A DNA stretch of 64,000 nucleotides, from contig NC_015510.1 of assembly GCF_000212735.1 (NCBI RefSeq), forward strand, positions 6,263,001-6,327,000, read 5' to 3'. Position 1 is the stretch's first letter. Every line of letters starts with the position of its first letter. The notes under the pieces were generated by a model, which worked only from the letters and a program-made list of their open reading frames with translations, was not told the origin of the DNA and did not search any database. The position numbers and the translations under genes were made by a program. This document shows, piece after piece, positions 1 to 7,914 of the stretch. Source of the stretch: Haliscomenobacter hydrossis DSM 1100. GTDB lineage: Bacteria > Bacteroidota > Bacteroidia > Chitinophagales > Saprospiraceae.

Positions 1-396
1 TCGGAAATTTCATTGGATGGACAGGCATTCGCTTCCTGGCAAAAATTAAAGGAACAATATGGATTGTATGAGCACAATCCGCTGCAAAGTTTTTTGGCAA
101 CGGATGATCATACCCAGTTGTGGTTCAAGAATTTTGTTCAATTCTTTGAAGGAAAAAACGGGCGTTCTTCGGGGGATAAAATAAAAGAATTGATCATCGA
201 AACGAGGTTGAAAAAAGCATTAGAAACTTTAGCTGATGCTGCACCTCCTAGTTTGAAGAATGACTGCATCGCCCTTTTGAGCAGGCTAAACACCTTGGAG
301 CACAAAGAAATCAACAATACCATCAGTACTGCCGATGCAGGCCTTGAAAGAGCACAAATCATAGATGCTGCGCTAAAATGTTGCGACTTACTTTAA
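1..396 (+). CDS. 3' end of a gene with an EAD11-like C-terminal domain (5' partial)
   Basis: The frame is open to the window edge (codons TCG GAA ATT TCA precede the TTG at 13), so this is the tail of a longer gene, not a 127-residue protein. Counting from that TTG, residues 57-124 (from DKIKELI to AALKCCD) match in pattern a small all-helical domain: LKKALE, then LLSRLNTLE, then ADAGLERAQI. The same pattern (LKEALG, LQSRFNGLE, ADAGVERARI) occurs in the TIR protein at 47199-48176. I read both as effector-associated domain 11, a homotypic adaptor domain of Bacteroidota conflict systems; that assignment is by pattern recall. The residues before it (LYEHNPLQSFLATDDHTQLW) are not recognised. What the missing N-terminus encodes cannot be seen. 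Confidence 0.6.
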   Translation, partial: SEISLDGQAFASWQKLKEQYGLYEHNPLQSFLATDDHTQLWFKNFVQFFEGKNGRSSGDKIKELIIETRLKKALETLADAAPPSLKNDCIALLSRLNTLEHKEINNTISTADAGLERAQIIDAALKCCDLL

Positions 397-454
397 GTTG
401 GAGCAAAGGCACATGTTTACTTGCACATCGTATTCCTTCCATCCAGGATTCCTA

Positions 455-958
455 TCACCCATGCAAAAACCCCTCCACCGCATGCGCCAATTTTCTGAAA
501 TTGGCCGGAATGATGTTTCCAATAACCGCCTCAATGCCCTGTTGCAATACGCCGATCGTTCCGCCATTCCACTGGAGATTGCCTTGAACACTCAGTCGGC
601 AGCCTCTGCCACCAAGGGCTGGTTCAAACAAGGTCACTCCGGTGCAATCCATTTTTTCTTTAAAATAATGCGAATGGATGACCCAGTGGCAAGTGCGGCT
701 AGAGGTTTTCCACACCGCAGTATCGGTCCATGTCAACATGTCGGGTTGGATCATACTTTTTAAAAAATCGGGTAACATGGGCTTCGCTTTCCAGACGTTG
801 GTGATGACCACCTCGCTCGCTTCCGAAACTTGCCGTTCTTGCAGCTGAATAGATTCGATGTCGTCTACTTGGAATGCTATTTCCGACAATTGGTTTTGCA
901 TGGCCTCCCATACGGGTTCCAGCGGATGTTTGATGATGACTACGGTGTTGATCTGCAT
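455..958 (-). CDS. SRPBCC-like (START-fold) protein, 167 aa
   Basis: A cytosolic protein with no signal peptide. The opening strand followed by a helix starting HPLEPVWEAM is the typical beginning of the SRPBCC/polyketide-cyclase fold, and the C-terminal amphipathic helix (ANFRKLAHAVEGF) is the typical long closing helix. The fold usually binds a hydrophobic ligand in its central cavity; the ligand here is unknown. The mid-part (TWTDTAVWKTSSRTCHWVIHS) is the core sheet. It lies downstream of, and on the same strand as, the long operon ending at 1164, but a hairpin repeat (1003-1150) sits between them, so co-transcription is uncertain. The DUF362 protein of that operon also carries an SRPBCC-like half, which makes a functional link plausible. 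The family call is by fold pattern only. Confidence 0.55.
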   Translation of the reverse strand: MQINTVVIIKHPLEPVWEAMQNQLSEIAFQVDDIESIQLQERQVSEASEVVITNVWKAKPMLPDFLKSMIQPDMLTWTDTAVWKTSSRTCHWVIHSHYFKEKMDCTGVTLFEPALGGRGCRLSVQGNLQWNGGTIGVLQQGIEAVIGNIIPANFRKLAHAVEGFLHG

Positions 959-1002
959 GTGTTTGTGGCGAAGACAACCATCTTCTGGTTTTGTAAGCGT
1001 TT

Positions 1003-1150
1003 AGCACCCGCCTGAGGCGGATTTTTTTTCACCACAGATTCACACAGATTTGCACAGATTTTTTGTCATATCCATAAAATCTGTGTAAATCTGTGTGAAT
1101 CCGTGGTGACATTCTCTTTATCGATTTCCGCCGCAGGCGGGGTGTTCAGC
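1003..1150. repeat. Nested hairpin repeat (CACAGATT type) with GC-rich outer arms
   Basis: The inner arms are short direct repeats of about 10 bp (CACAGATTCA, CACAGATTTG, CACAGATTTT) mirrored by AATCTGTGTAA and ATCTGTGTGAATC, ending in CACCA and TGGTG. The outer arms pair CACCCGCCTGAGGCGGA with the complement of TCCGCCGCAGGCGGGGTG. It separates the SDR gene stop from the SRPBCC gene start. A close relative lies at 48190-48290, including the GCCGCGGGCGG outer part. Confidence 0.8.
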
Positions 1151-1163
1151 TTTTACTGGTTTT

Positions 1164-2210
1164 TTATGGATGAAGCGCGCGGTATTCAAAAACTTCCTTC
1201 GACAATTGCAGGCTTGCCCTTACCGAAGCAGGAATATGTGTTGATGCAACCAGCCAGGAAATGGCTTTGACCAATGCTGCTTTTGTCGGGATGGGTTTGT
1301 ACCCGAGTCGAGCGGCTTTTTCATGGCTGTACCAATAATAATTGCCCACCATCCGGGCTTGCTCCCGGGTAGAGGCGGGCCTTTGTTGGGTCAAAAATCC
1401 CAGGGCCTCGTGGAAGATGGACCCCAAATAAGCCGAGGTGTGGTAGGCCTTGAGGTAGGGTCCCGGCAGGCCACAAAGTTGAGAAATTAGTTTATGTACT
1501 TCGGCCCACTCCAAATTTTCGCTGCCGAGGATATAACGTTCCCCACTTTTGCCTTTTTCGGCCAGCAGGATATGCCCCGCAGCCACATCGCTTACGGCCA
1601 CCATGTTGCAGCCACCAATCCAGGTGGTTTTAAAGGGATCTTGGAGGTAACTGACGATGGCGTGATTGCTTTCCGTGAGGCCGTAATCATTGCCCCCCAC
1701 CGTGAGGGTAGGGTGTACGGTAACGAGATCCAGACCCAATTGGGCGGCGTATTCAACAGCGGTTGATTCCTGCATTTTTTTGGCCATCACGTACGCGGTG
1801 GCGTCGTCCAGGGTGTCGGTAGACAACTCGTCGCGGATGTTTTTTTTGGCGTCAGCGCCCAGGGTGACGGAAGATGAAGTAAGGATCACCCGCTTGACCC
1901 GGGCTTTGGAAGCCGCCTCCAGTACATGGATGATGCCTCGTTTGGCCTCGTTGATGAGCTCATGGGCAGGGGTGCCGGAATAGGCAAATACGCCGGCCAC
2001 ATGAAATAGAAAATCACAGCCCTGCGCAGCCTTTTCCAGGGTTTCAGCTTGCAGGATATCCCCATAACAAATGTCCACCTCAAGTTTGGCCAGGCTGCGC
2101 AAATCAGAAGTCGTACGTACCAGGGCTTTAACAGCGTAACCTTTGTCGTGCAATGCTTGACAAAGATGACATCCAATAAATCCGTTTGCGCCCGTGACGA
2201 GAACTTGCAT
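1164..2210 (-). CDS. NAD(P)-dependent extended SDR (epimerase/dehydratase family)
   Basis: A 348-residue extended short-chain dehydrogenase. TGANGFIG at residues 6-13 is the nucleotide-binding loop. TSSS at 111-114 and Y140-x3-K144 (YVMAK) give the Ser-Tyr-Lys catalytic set, and TVHPTLTVG corresponds to the conserved substrate-side loop. The overall style resembles the hopanoid-associated sugar epimerase/dihydroflavonol reductase/3-beta-hydroxysteroid dehydrogenase branch, so the substrate could be a sugar nucleotide or a polycyclic lipid alcohol; the sequence does not decide. It is the last gene of the compact minus-strand operon beginning at 8441, starting 14 bp after the DUF362 gene stop. 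ATG at 2210 starts directly at the Rossmann strand, so the start is secure. No signal peptide. Confidence 0.85.
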   Translation of the reverse strand: MQVLVTGANGFIGCHLCQALHDKGYAVKALVRTTSDLRSLAKLEVDICYGDILQAETLEKAAQGCDFLFHVAGVFAYSGTPAHELINEAKRGIIHVLEAASKARVKRVILTSSSVTLGADAKKNIRDELSTDTLDDATAYVMAKKMQESTAVEYAAQLGLDLVTVHPTLTVGGNDYGLTESNHAIVSYLQDPFKTTWIGGCNMVAVSDVAAGHILLAEKGKSGERYILGSENLEWAEVHKLISQLCGLPGPYLKAYHTSAYLGSIFHEALGFLTQQRPASTREQARMVGNYYWYSHEKAARLGYKPIPTKAALVKAISWLVASTHIPASVRASLQLSKEVFEYRALHP

Positions 2211-2224
2211 GCGAGTTGGGTTTT

Positions 2225-4360
2225 TTATTTGGGATTCAACAATTGAATGTCTTTGCCAATGGCCGTCATCAATTCACCCACAAAACGCGCGGCCGCATCC
2301 TGGCTGGTATTCCCGGTTTTTGCCGCAACGAAATGCCGAAAACCGTGTTCATCCGCGGCTATTTCAGAAAAACCGGGGAGTGCATTGGCCTGATTGATCC
2401 AGTTTTTGTAAAGATTGACCAGCATTAAAAACAAGTCCTTGAGTTGTTCCGCCTCGCTGGGCAATCCGACTACATTTTCTTCCCCGAATGTTTGGTCCAA
2501 GGTTTTGCCAATAAAAGGGAAACGACCTTCGTAAGCCGCTTCAAAATTGGCGATGGTTCGGGAAAAAAACTGGTTGTAAGCATCCGAAACCAGGGTTTCT
2601 TTTACGTCCGCTAAATAGTCGAGGTTGAACACTTGCCAAAAAAGTGGGAGCGCAAACTTTTGGCGGGCCACGATGACGATCCGCACGCCACCGGGATCAC
2701 GGGCAAAGGAAACCAACCCATCATCATAATCTGCCGATTGATTGGCACTGTACATCGAGCGCCAGTAATTGTGCTGCTGATCAGGGTCATATTTGATGCG
2801 TTCAATTTTATCCACATCAATGTGTTTGCCTCCAAACAGGACCATCCAGTTGGGCTGGGGCAGGTAAATGTCTCGCTCAGCTTGATGAATTACGCGACCC
2901 TGTTCATCCCTGGTTACGGTGACTCTGGTCCCGCCAATGTTGTCGTACATCATTTGAACGGCTTGACAGATGTCGACCTTTTTGATGAAATCATCGTAAG
3001 GAACCGGAATGATGCGGACGTATTCAAATATGACCGAGCCGTCGATGTACCTCCGGCGCAAGCCATTTCGGTCGGTCGGCGTATGTTGCAGGATCGTCTG
3101 TAGGGGGAGGATGTAATCTTCAATTTCTTCAAAAGTGGAAAAACTGATTTGCTCCAGGTTGATGTTCAAACGGGAATCGATCCGGTTCAAACGATCTTTG
3201 TCAAACATGATTTGCCATCCTTTACGGAAACTTTCGAGGTTGGCCAGCGCATTGTTGATCACAATCAAACCCCAATACGCGGCGGGGTTTTGATCGAGGT
3301 GTTGCAAACGGGTTGAAAAAATGCTGTTCAACTGCTGGTCGAAGATGTTTTTAAAGGGAAACAGCTCTGTATTGACTGCTTGGATACATACTTTGGCAAA
3401 CCTTTGAGCCAGGGGGGACTGGTTGCGCTTTTGGGCGGATTCCCGCAGGTGGATGGGCACGTTTTTCCAACCCGGGTAAGGCGATAAATCTCCTTTGATG
3501 GTATACTTTACGGGCAAACCAACTTGTCGAAAAACAGTGGCATTTACGTTCGACAAATAGGGGTCAAGCCCCATTTTTAAAGCCGCAATCCAATCCGCCA
3601 ACAACAAATCTGCGGAGGCTATGAAGGTATGGGTAGCTAAGGGATTACTTTGGGTGTTGCCCAGATAGCCGTGGTTGCTCTGCCAGGCGTCTACGATTGT
3701 GAAATGGATTTTGCTGTGCAGGTAAAGGTCCAGAGCCACTTCTTCTTTTTTCAGCCGATGCTGGTAGTGGAATGTTTTGGCCCGCAGGGGCAAACTGGCC
3801 AGGAGGTTGTGCAATCCCAGGGCGTAAGCTTGTTCCTCGTCGGTTTTATTTTTACAAAAAATGATGCGAAAATGAGCGCTTTGCCAATGCGTGGACAAGG
3901 AAGTCCCCGCCAAAATACTCCCTGCGGGAAAACCGCCATCGTCGAGGGATTCACTCAAATTTAAGACATCATACGGGTGCCCTCGATCGGTCGTGAAGCG
4001 GTATCCGCCCAGGTCGGCTAAGGACAACACGTCGCGGTTTTCCAACCAAAGTGCCGTATCGTTTTCGGCATTCGCAAGCACCACATTGGGATAACCTTGC
4101 TCCTGTAACAAATCGATCAATGCTTCAACAACTTGGGGGTCTGTACCAGTATTGCCCCGGTAGTCGAACAGTTCAAAATCCGGATGAATGAGGATCCGAA
4201 AATCTGCTTTTTCAAGTTTGAGGCTTTGCCTTTCCCGTTCAATGGTTTCAATAAAATTGGCCTGCACCAGGGTTTCACCCAACACAGATTTGACCGCAAC
4301 ATCCCCGCTGTGCGCAGTGCAAATACCGACCGAAGGAGTGATGTCGCTGCGTTCAATCAT
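2225..4360 (-). CDS. DUF362-domain protein with C-terminal SRPBCC-like half
   Basis: About 711 residues. The first 300 or so match the DUF362 layout: a strand with a Pro (RILIHPDFELFDY), the GNTGTDPQVVEALI helix, an acidic/aromatic strand, a conserved lysine segment (IFCKNKT), an AKTFHYQH stretch, HFTIVDAW and a DPYLSN region. The cysteine clusters of ferredoxin-fused DUF362 proteins are absent. The C-terminal half (from about residue 440) has a long mixed sheet (SVIFEYVRIIPVPYDD, RVTVTRDEQGRVI, GGVRIVIVARQKFALPLFWQV) that looks like an SRPBCC/START fold; this second call is tentative. I chose the ATG at 4360 (MIERSD) over 4387 because it overlaps the upstream gene by only 8 bp. No export signal. 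Enzymatic role unknown; the neighbours suggest a cytosolic assembly handling a hydrophobic compound. Confidence 0.7.
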   Translation of the reverse strand: MIERSDITPSVGICTAHSGDVAVKSVLGETLVQANFIETIERERQSLKLEKADFRILIHPDFELFDYRGNTGTDPQVVEALIDLLQEQGYPNVVLANAENDTALWLENRDVLSLADLGGYRFTTDRGHPYDVLNLSESLDDGGFPAGSILAGTSLSTHWQSAHFRIIFCKNKTDEEQAYALGLHNLLASLPLRAKTFHYQHRLKKEEVALDLYLHSKIHFTIVDAWQSNHGYLGNTQSNPLATHTFIASADLLLADWIAALKMGLDPYLSNVNATVFRQVGLPVKYTIKGDLSPYPGWKNVPIHLRESAQKRNQSPLAQRFAKVCIQAVNTELFPFKNIFDQQLNSIFSTRLQHLDQNPAAYWGLIVINNALANLESFRKGWQIMFDKDRLNRIDSRLNINLEQISFSTFEEIEDYILPLQTILQHTPTDRNGLRRRYIDGSVIFEYVRIIPVPYDDFIKKVDICQAVQMMYDNIGGTRVTVTRDEQGRVIHQAERDIYLPQPNWMVLFGGKHIDVDKIERIKYDPDQQHNYWRSMYSANQSADYDDGLVSFARDPGGVRIVIVARQKFALPLFWQVFNLDYLADVKETLVSDAYNQFFSRTIANFEAAYEGRFPFIGKTLDQTFGEENVVGLPSEAEQLKDLFLMLVNLYKNWINQANALPGFSEIAADEHGFRHFVAAKTGNTSQDAAARFVGELMTAIGKDIQLLNPK

Positions 4361-5618
4361 CCCCCACAATTTTAGTGGTGAAACCATCTTCCTGAGCCGG
4401 GCTTACCAAATAGCTGTGGTGAAAGCCCAGGCGGGGGTCGCCCAATTTTCCAACGTAGGGCACGTATCCCTGAATGTCGGGCATGGGAACCCGCAGTCGC
4501 GTGGTAAGGGAAGGATAATCGTATACCGTGATGTGGTTCAGCCCCCGGTTGGCCGTGAACAACAAACTTTGGTTTTTTGACAACTGGCAGGCGTGTACCG
4601 AATCCATCAACCTGAACCTGCTGACCCGCAGTGCCCCCATCAAATGTTGATTGGACGAAAACAGGTTCCCGCGTACCAAAGAATCGTACACGGTGGTGGC
4701 CATGGTGCGTTTGTGGTTGAGGGTTTCGAGAAGGGCGGGTTTTTCGTCAATCATTCTAAATTTCGAAAAACTTTTCAAATCAATAAAAACGATGGTATGG
4801 CTGCCCCCGTTGCAAAAAATCAGTTCGGTATCGGAGATGGTTACATCCGAATTGATGTGCGCCGGAATTTCCCGGCCACAGGTCCAGTGGCGGACTACCC
4901 GCTTTTCTTTGGCATCAATTTCAAAGGCGTATTCTTTAAAAAAAGCCATGGCCCATTGGTGGTAGTCCTGATGGTTCTGGGGCAAAACCCGGAAAGACAC
5001 CGCATAAAACAGGTCTTTTTTGGGATGCTGCACGATGTGCCAACAAGTAGCCGGAAGTTCAATGCGGGTGGCCTCTCCGGTCTCCATGTCCCAAACCCCA
5101 ACCATTTTGGCTTCGCCATTGCGGCCAAAAGAGGGATTATCCATCGAACCATAACAAAGGTAACGACCCGAAGCGCTGAATTTCATGCTGTGTGGCAGCA
5201 TGATTTTGTGCGGCCCCAACTTGCGGCCTTTGTCCAGGTGATTGATGTTGAACTGGTAAAAATAATCGCCCACCGCCGCAATGAACTCCTGGTCGTTGAT
5301 CCAAACAACGTGGGTACTACCGTAGATGCTGGTGTCATTTTTTTCGTAGAACAAGGTGGATTGTCGCTGTAATTCCTCCAGCGTAAAAGGGTCATACAAC
5401 ATCAGGTGTTGGCCGGTGGTACCGAGGTAGCCGTAATTGCCATTGGGGCTGATGTGTACGGCGTGTCCTCCGGCCAGTCCGTTGAAATATTTGATTTTGA
5501 AAGCGAAGGTATTGTCCACTGGATCGAATAAAAAACAACATACGCCGGCCATGCCTTCTAACCCGTTTATTCCGTTGCCGTCCAGGGCAATATGAAAAGC
5601 ATATGGGTATTTTTTCAT
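4353..5618 (-). CDS. Cytosolic beta-propeller protein, function unknown
   Basis: 421 residues without a signal peptide, made of repeated four-strand blades: HAVHISPNGNYGYLGTT, HSMKFSASGRYLCYGS, HIVQHPKKDLFYAVSF, HACQLSKNQSLLFTANRG. The pattern (H-x-x-x-x-S/P-x-G/N-x-x-hydrophobic) is that of YVTN/WD-like propellers. Many blades start with a histidine, and the motif GGHAVHI near residue 50 could bind a metal, although no enzyme family is recognised. Similar propellers are known as carotenoid oxygenases, lactonases and selenium-binding-type proteins; none fits well enough to name. It is the fifth gene of the operon, starting 17 bp after the preceding stop and overlapping the next gene by 8 bp, so translation is probably coupled. 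Confidence 0.7.
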   Translation of the reverse strand: MKKYPYAFHIALDGNGINGLEGMAGVCCFLFDPVDNTFAFKIKYFNGLAGGHAVHISPNGNYGYLGTTGQHLMLYDPFTLEELQRQSTLFYEKNDTSIYGSTHVVWINDQEFIAAVGDYFYQFNINHLDKGRKLGPHKIMLPHSMKFSASGRYLCYGSMDNPSFGRNGEAKMVGVWDMETGEATRIELPATCWHIVQHPKKDLFYAVSFRVLPQNHQDYHQWAMAFFKEYAFEIDAKEKRVVRHWTCGREIPAHINSDVTISDTELIFCNGGSHTIVFIDLKSFSKFRMIDEKPALLETLNHKRTMATTVYDSLVRGNLFSSNQHLMGALRVSRFRLMDSVHACQLSKNQSLLFTANRGLNHITVYDYPSLTTRLRVPMPDIQGYVPYVGKLGDPRLGFHHSYLVSPAQEDGFTTKIVGDD

Positions 5619-5635
5619 AATGTCCGAGGGGTACT

Positions 5636-6373
5636 TTAGCTTTTTTTCACTTTAGTTTTTTTCACGGACAAACCTTCTCCACGAGGTTTTGAGCTGCGCG
5701 ATGTGGCTCGTCGGGGTGCAGGTTTGGGAGGGTTTTCTTCCTGTGGTTTTTCTACTGGGATCTGTTGACTTTGCACGGATAAAATCAGGTCAAAAATGGA
5801 ATTTTTATAGCCATTGATCACGATGGTGGTCTTGTAGTGACCCGGATTTGCATCAGCAGGAACACTGACATACATTTGGGCCTCTACTTCTTCATTCGGC
5901 AAAAGCACAAAGGTTTCAGGGGTGAAGCGGAGGTAAAAAGCGACTGGATTACCCCTCAGAACATCCGTAAATCCGTTGGATTCCAGGCGGCAGTTGTACT
6001 GCAGATTGTCGTTGCTCCGCAAACGAATGAGCATGACCGCGGTTTCTCCCGGAACCCCTTGCAGGAACATTTCCTTGCGTTTTTCCTGCACGATGGGCGC
6101 TTCCTCAAAAACCTCGGTTTTGCTTTTTGTATTTTCAAAGGAAAGGTCGTACAGGCTTTCGGCGTACTTGATCTGCAATTGCACCCAGTGTTTCCAGGAG
6201 TCGGCGAGGGTGTCTACAATTCCATCGACGGATACGCCACTTTTTTGGCTGGTATAGAACTGTTGCCAGGTTATGGCCATGTCTTTCCAGTAGGTTGTGC
6301 TTGCCTCGACGGATTTTTTTACCACCCGATCGAGGTTTTTTAATAGGTCTTCAGGTTTGCCGAATTCTGCCAT
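5636..6373 (-). CDS. Phasin-like helical plus Ig-like protein with basic tail
   Basis: 245 residues in three parts. Residues 1-95 are amphipathic helices rich in Trp, Tyr and Gln (TYWKDMAITWQQFYT, SWKHWVQLQIKYAESLY), like phasins or the PhaE subunit that coat polyhydroxyalkanoate granules. Residues about 100-205 form a seven-strand Ig-like domain (ETAVMLIRLRSND, PVAFYLRFTPETFVLLPNEE, GHYKTTIVINGYKN). Residues 210-245 are a Pro/Ala/Lys/Arg tail (KPAPRRATSRSSKPRG, VKKTKVKKS), as seen in nucleoid-binding phasins. It shares this architecture with the next upstream gene (6412-7083), so the two are probably divergent paralogues. No signal peptide. The phasin comparison rests on composition and pattern, not on a database hit. 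Confidence 0.6.
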   Translation of the reverse strand: MAEFGKPEDLLKNLDRVVKKSVEASTTYWKDMAITWQQFYTSQKSGVSVDGIVDTLADSWKHWVQLQIKYAESLYDLSFENTKSKTEVFEEAPIVQEKRKEMFLQGVPGETAVMLIRLRSNDNLQYNCRLESNGFTDVLRGNPVAFYLRFTPETFVLLPNEEVEAQMYVSVPADANPGHYKTTIVINGYKNSIFDLILSVQSQQIPVEKPQEENPPKPAPRRATSRSSKPRGEGLSVKKTKVKKS

Positions 6374-6411
6374 AAGAGAAAATCTTGTGGAATAAAAAAT
6401 GGATTGTGGTA

Positions 6412-7083
6412 TCAGCCTTGATCACCAGCTCTGCGCCCGGGTTGTTGTTCGCAGTAAAAATGATCTTGCCAACTGCTCCAACGCATTAAATAGTGTTTTT
6501 CATCGAGCGGACGCACTTCAATGGTTGAATTGAGGGAAACCATTTTAAGGGTAAAACACACGTTTTGATTGACCTTGTCTTCTCGAATCACAATGTTTGC
6601 CGAGTACGTTTCCCCACGATTAAAGCCCTCTTGCAGATTGAGGGTCATCTTTACAGTAATGGCCTGGCCTGGCTCTAGACTGATCTGGGAGGTATCCAGG
6701 GAGGGTTGAGCAGGAGTTGGCTTACCCTGTTCGTCAACGAGTGGGCGAATCCCGATTTGATAGGTACGGCTTTTGCCACAAGTGTTTTTGATGCTAAAGG
6801 GCACAACGATTATTTCTCCGGGGGAGGCTTCGCGATGAATTTCCGCCAGGCAATGGGGTGGGCATTTTGGTTCAGGTGGACAAACGGATGAAGAGCGACC
6901 ACAATCCTGATTGGCCTTATTGTAATCGACCACCAGACTGCTCCATTGATCCGCCATGCGCAAGTTGTTTTGCATCAGTTGTTCCCACGCTGATTCATAC
7001 ATTCCCGTAAATGAACGTGCCATTCTCATCCATTCATTGGCATTGGAAAACAACATATTTTGAGCATTTTTTAACTGATCCAT
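6412..7083 (-). CDS. Phasin-like helical plus Ig-like protein
   Basis: 223 residues. The N-terminal 55 form helices with the phasin look (MDQLKNAQNMLFSNANEWMR, TGMYESAWEQLMQNNLRMAD). A short Cys/Pro linker follows (CGRSSSVCPPEPKCPPHCL, four Cys in 19 residues, possibly a metal site or disulphide knot). The Ig-like domain comes after it (ASPGEIIVVPFSIKNTCG, SLEPGQAITVKMTLNLQ, NQNVCFTLKMVSL). The paired sequence PGEIIVVPFSIKN is typical of the first strands of cytosolic Ig-like/COG1470-type domains. The sister gene at 5636-6373 has the same order of parts plus a basic tail. It follows the Ig-protein gene by 39 bp. No export signal. Role inferred: a structural coat or scaffold protein. Confidence 0.6.
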   Translation of the reverse strand: MDQLKNAQNMLFSNANEWMRMARSFTGMYESAWEQLMQNNLRMADQWSSLVVDYNKANQDCGRSSSVCPPEPKCPPHCLAEIHREASPGEIIVVPFSIKNTCGKSRTYQIGIRPLVDEQGKPTPAQPSLDTSQISLEPGQAITVKMTLNLQEGFNRGETYSANIVIREDKVNQNVCFTLKMVSLNSTIEVRPLDEKHYLMRWSSWQDHFYCEQQPGRRAGDQG

Positions 7084-7122
7084 TGGTTATGTTTTTAGAA
7101 TTAAGTATTGGTTGACAGCTGC

Positions 7123-7914
7123 TCAGGCTCTTTTTTTCGGAGTTTTAGCGGTAGGTTTTGGTCCAGGTACGATGATGTAACTCAGCAATTGATCCAGGAT
7201 GCGCAAATCGCCTTCGTATTCGCGATTTGGATTGATGTCTTTGGGTAACGTAAATTCAAGATGCAACACGATGGACGAACCCGGCTCCAACACTTTGCCT
7301 GCTTCAGCGATGCGTACTTCCACCCAGTCGGTCAGGTCGTTTTTAAGCCCTTTCAGGAATTCATCCATCGTGGCTTTGGAGTCACCATCCGGCGTTTTTT
7401 TTAGTGCGTTGGTCAAGTTGCGACAGATGAGGTCCATGTCCAGGGTCATGTTGTGGCGGACAACGGGAATTGAAAATGCAACATTGCCTTTATTGACCAG
7501 GATGATTTCTTTTTTGTGTTTCATTCCCGGTGCAATGCCTACAAAAGTAAGGTTTGCCGGAATGAGTTCTATTTCCAGGGTTTCTTGTACAATGAGGGTG
7601 AGGTCTTTTTCTTGCCCACCAACGAACACTTTATGCTGGTAGGTTCCCGGAGCGGTAAAAGTCGGCAGCGACAAATTGAGTCTTTGTCTCCGGTTTTCTC
7701 CAGCAGACAGTGGAGCATTGATGGTGATTCCTGCTTGTTGTATCACCTGACGGCTCAATGATTTTATCGGCAAATCCGTCACCATTACGGCTTCAGCAAG
7801 ATTGTTGGCCAGGGTGATGCTGCCCCTTAACTTTGCAGGTGGCCCACTCAAAATGATCTCATCGTCGTAGCAATGAATCTGTTCATGCTGCTCTTGGGAA
7901 GTAATTTTTATCAT
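7123..7914 (-). CDS. Two-domain Ig-like protein with basic C-terminus
   Basis: 263 residues without a signal peptide. Two all-beta domains are visible. Residues about 20-110 contain LRGSITLANNLAEAVMV and GTYQHKVFVGGQEKDLTLIV. Residues about 113-250 contain LTFVGIAPGMKHKKEIILVN, SSIVLHLEFTLPKDINP and YEGDLRILDQLLSYIIV. Both have the Ig-like/COG1470 flavour also found in the two downstream phasin-like proteins. A helical insertion (CRNLTNALKKTPDGDS through DEFLKGLKNDLTDWV) sits in the second domain. The end is GPKPTAKTPKKRA, a basic tail like that of the 5636-6373 protein. Its ATG overlaps the stop of the first operon gene by 4 bp (ATGA), indicating coupled translation. Function unknown; probably structural. 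Confidence 0.6.
   Translation of the reverse strand: MIKITSQEQHEQIHCYDDEIILSGPPAKLRGSITLANNLAEAVMVTDLPIKSLSRQVIQQAGITINAPLSAGENRRQRLNLSLPTFTAPGTYQHKVFVGGQEKDLTLIVQETLEIELIPANLTFVGIAPGMKHKKEIILVNKGNVAFSIPVVRHNMTLDMDLICRNLTNALKKTPDGDSKATMDEFLKGLKNDLTDWVEVRIAEAGKVLEPGSSIVLHLEFTLPKDINPNREYEGDLRILDQLLSYIIVPGPKPTAKTPKKRA

Noticed and set aside
4593-5372. 259-residue plus-strand reading frame
   Set aside because: Antisense to the beta-propeller gene of the operon, which has a continuous blade pattern; no start context or domain in the antisense frame.
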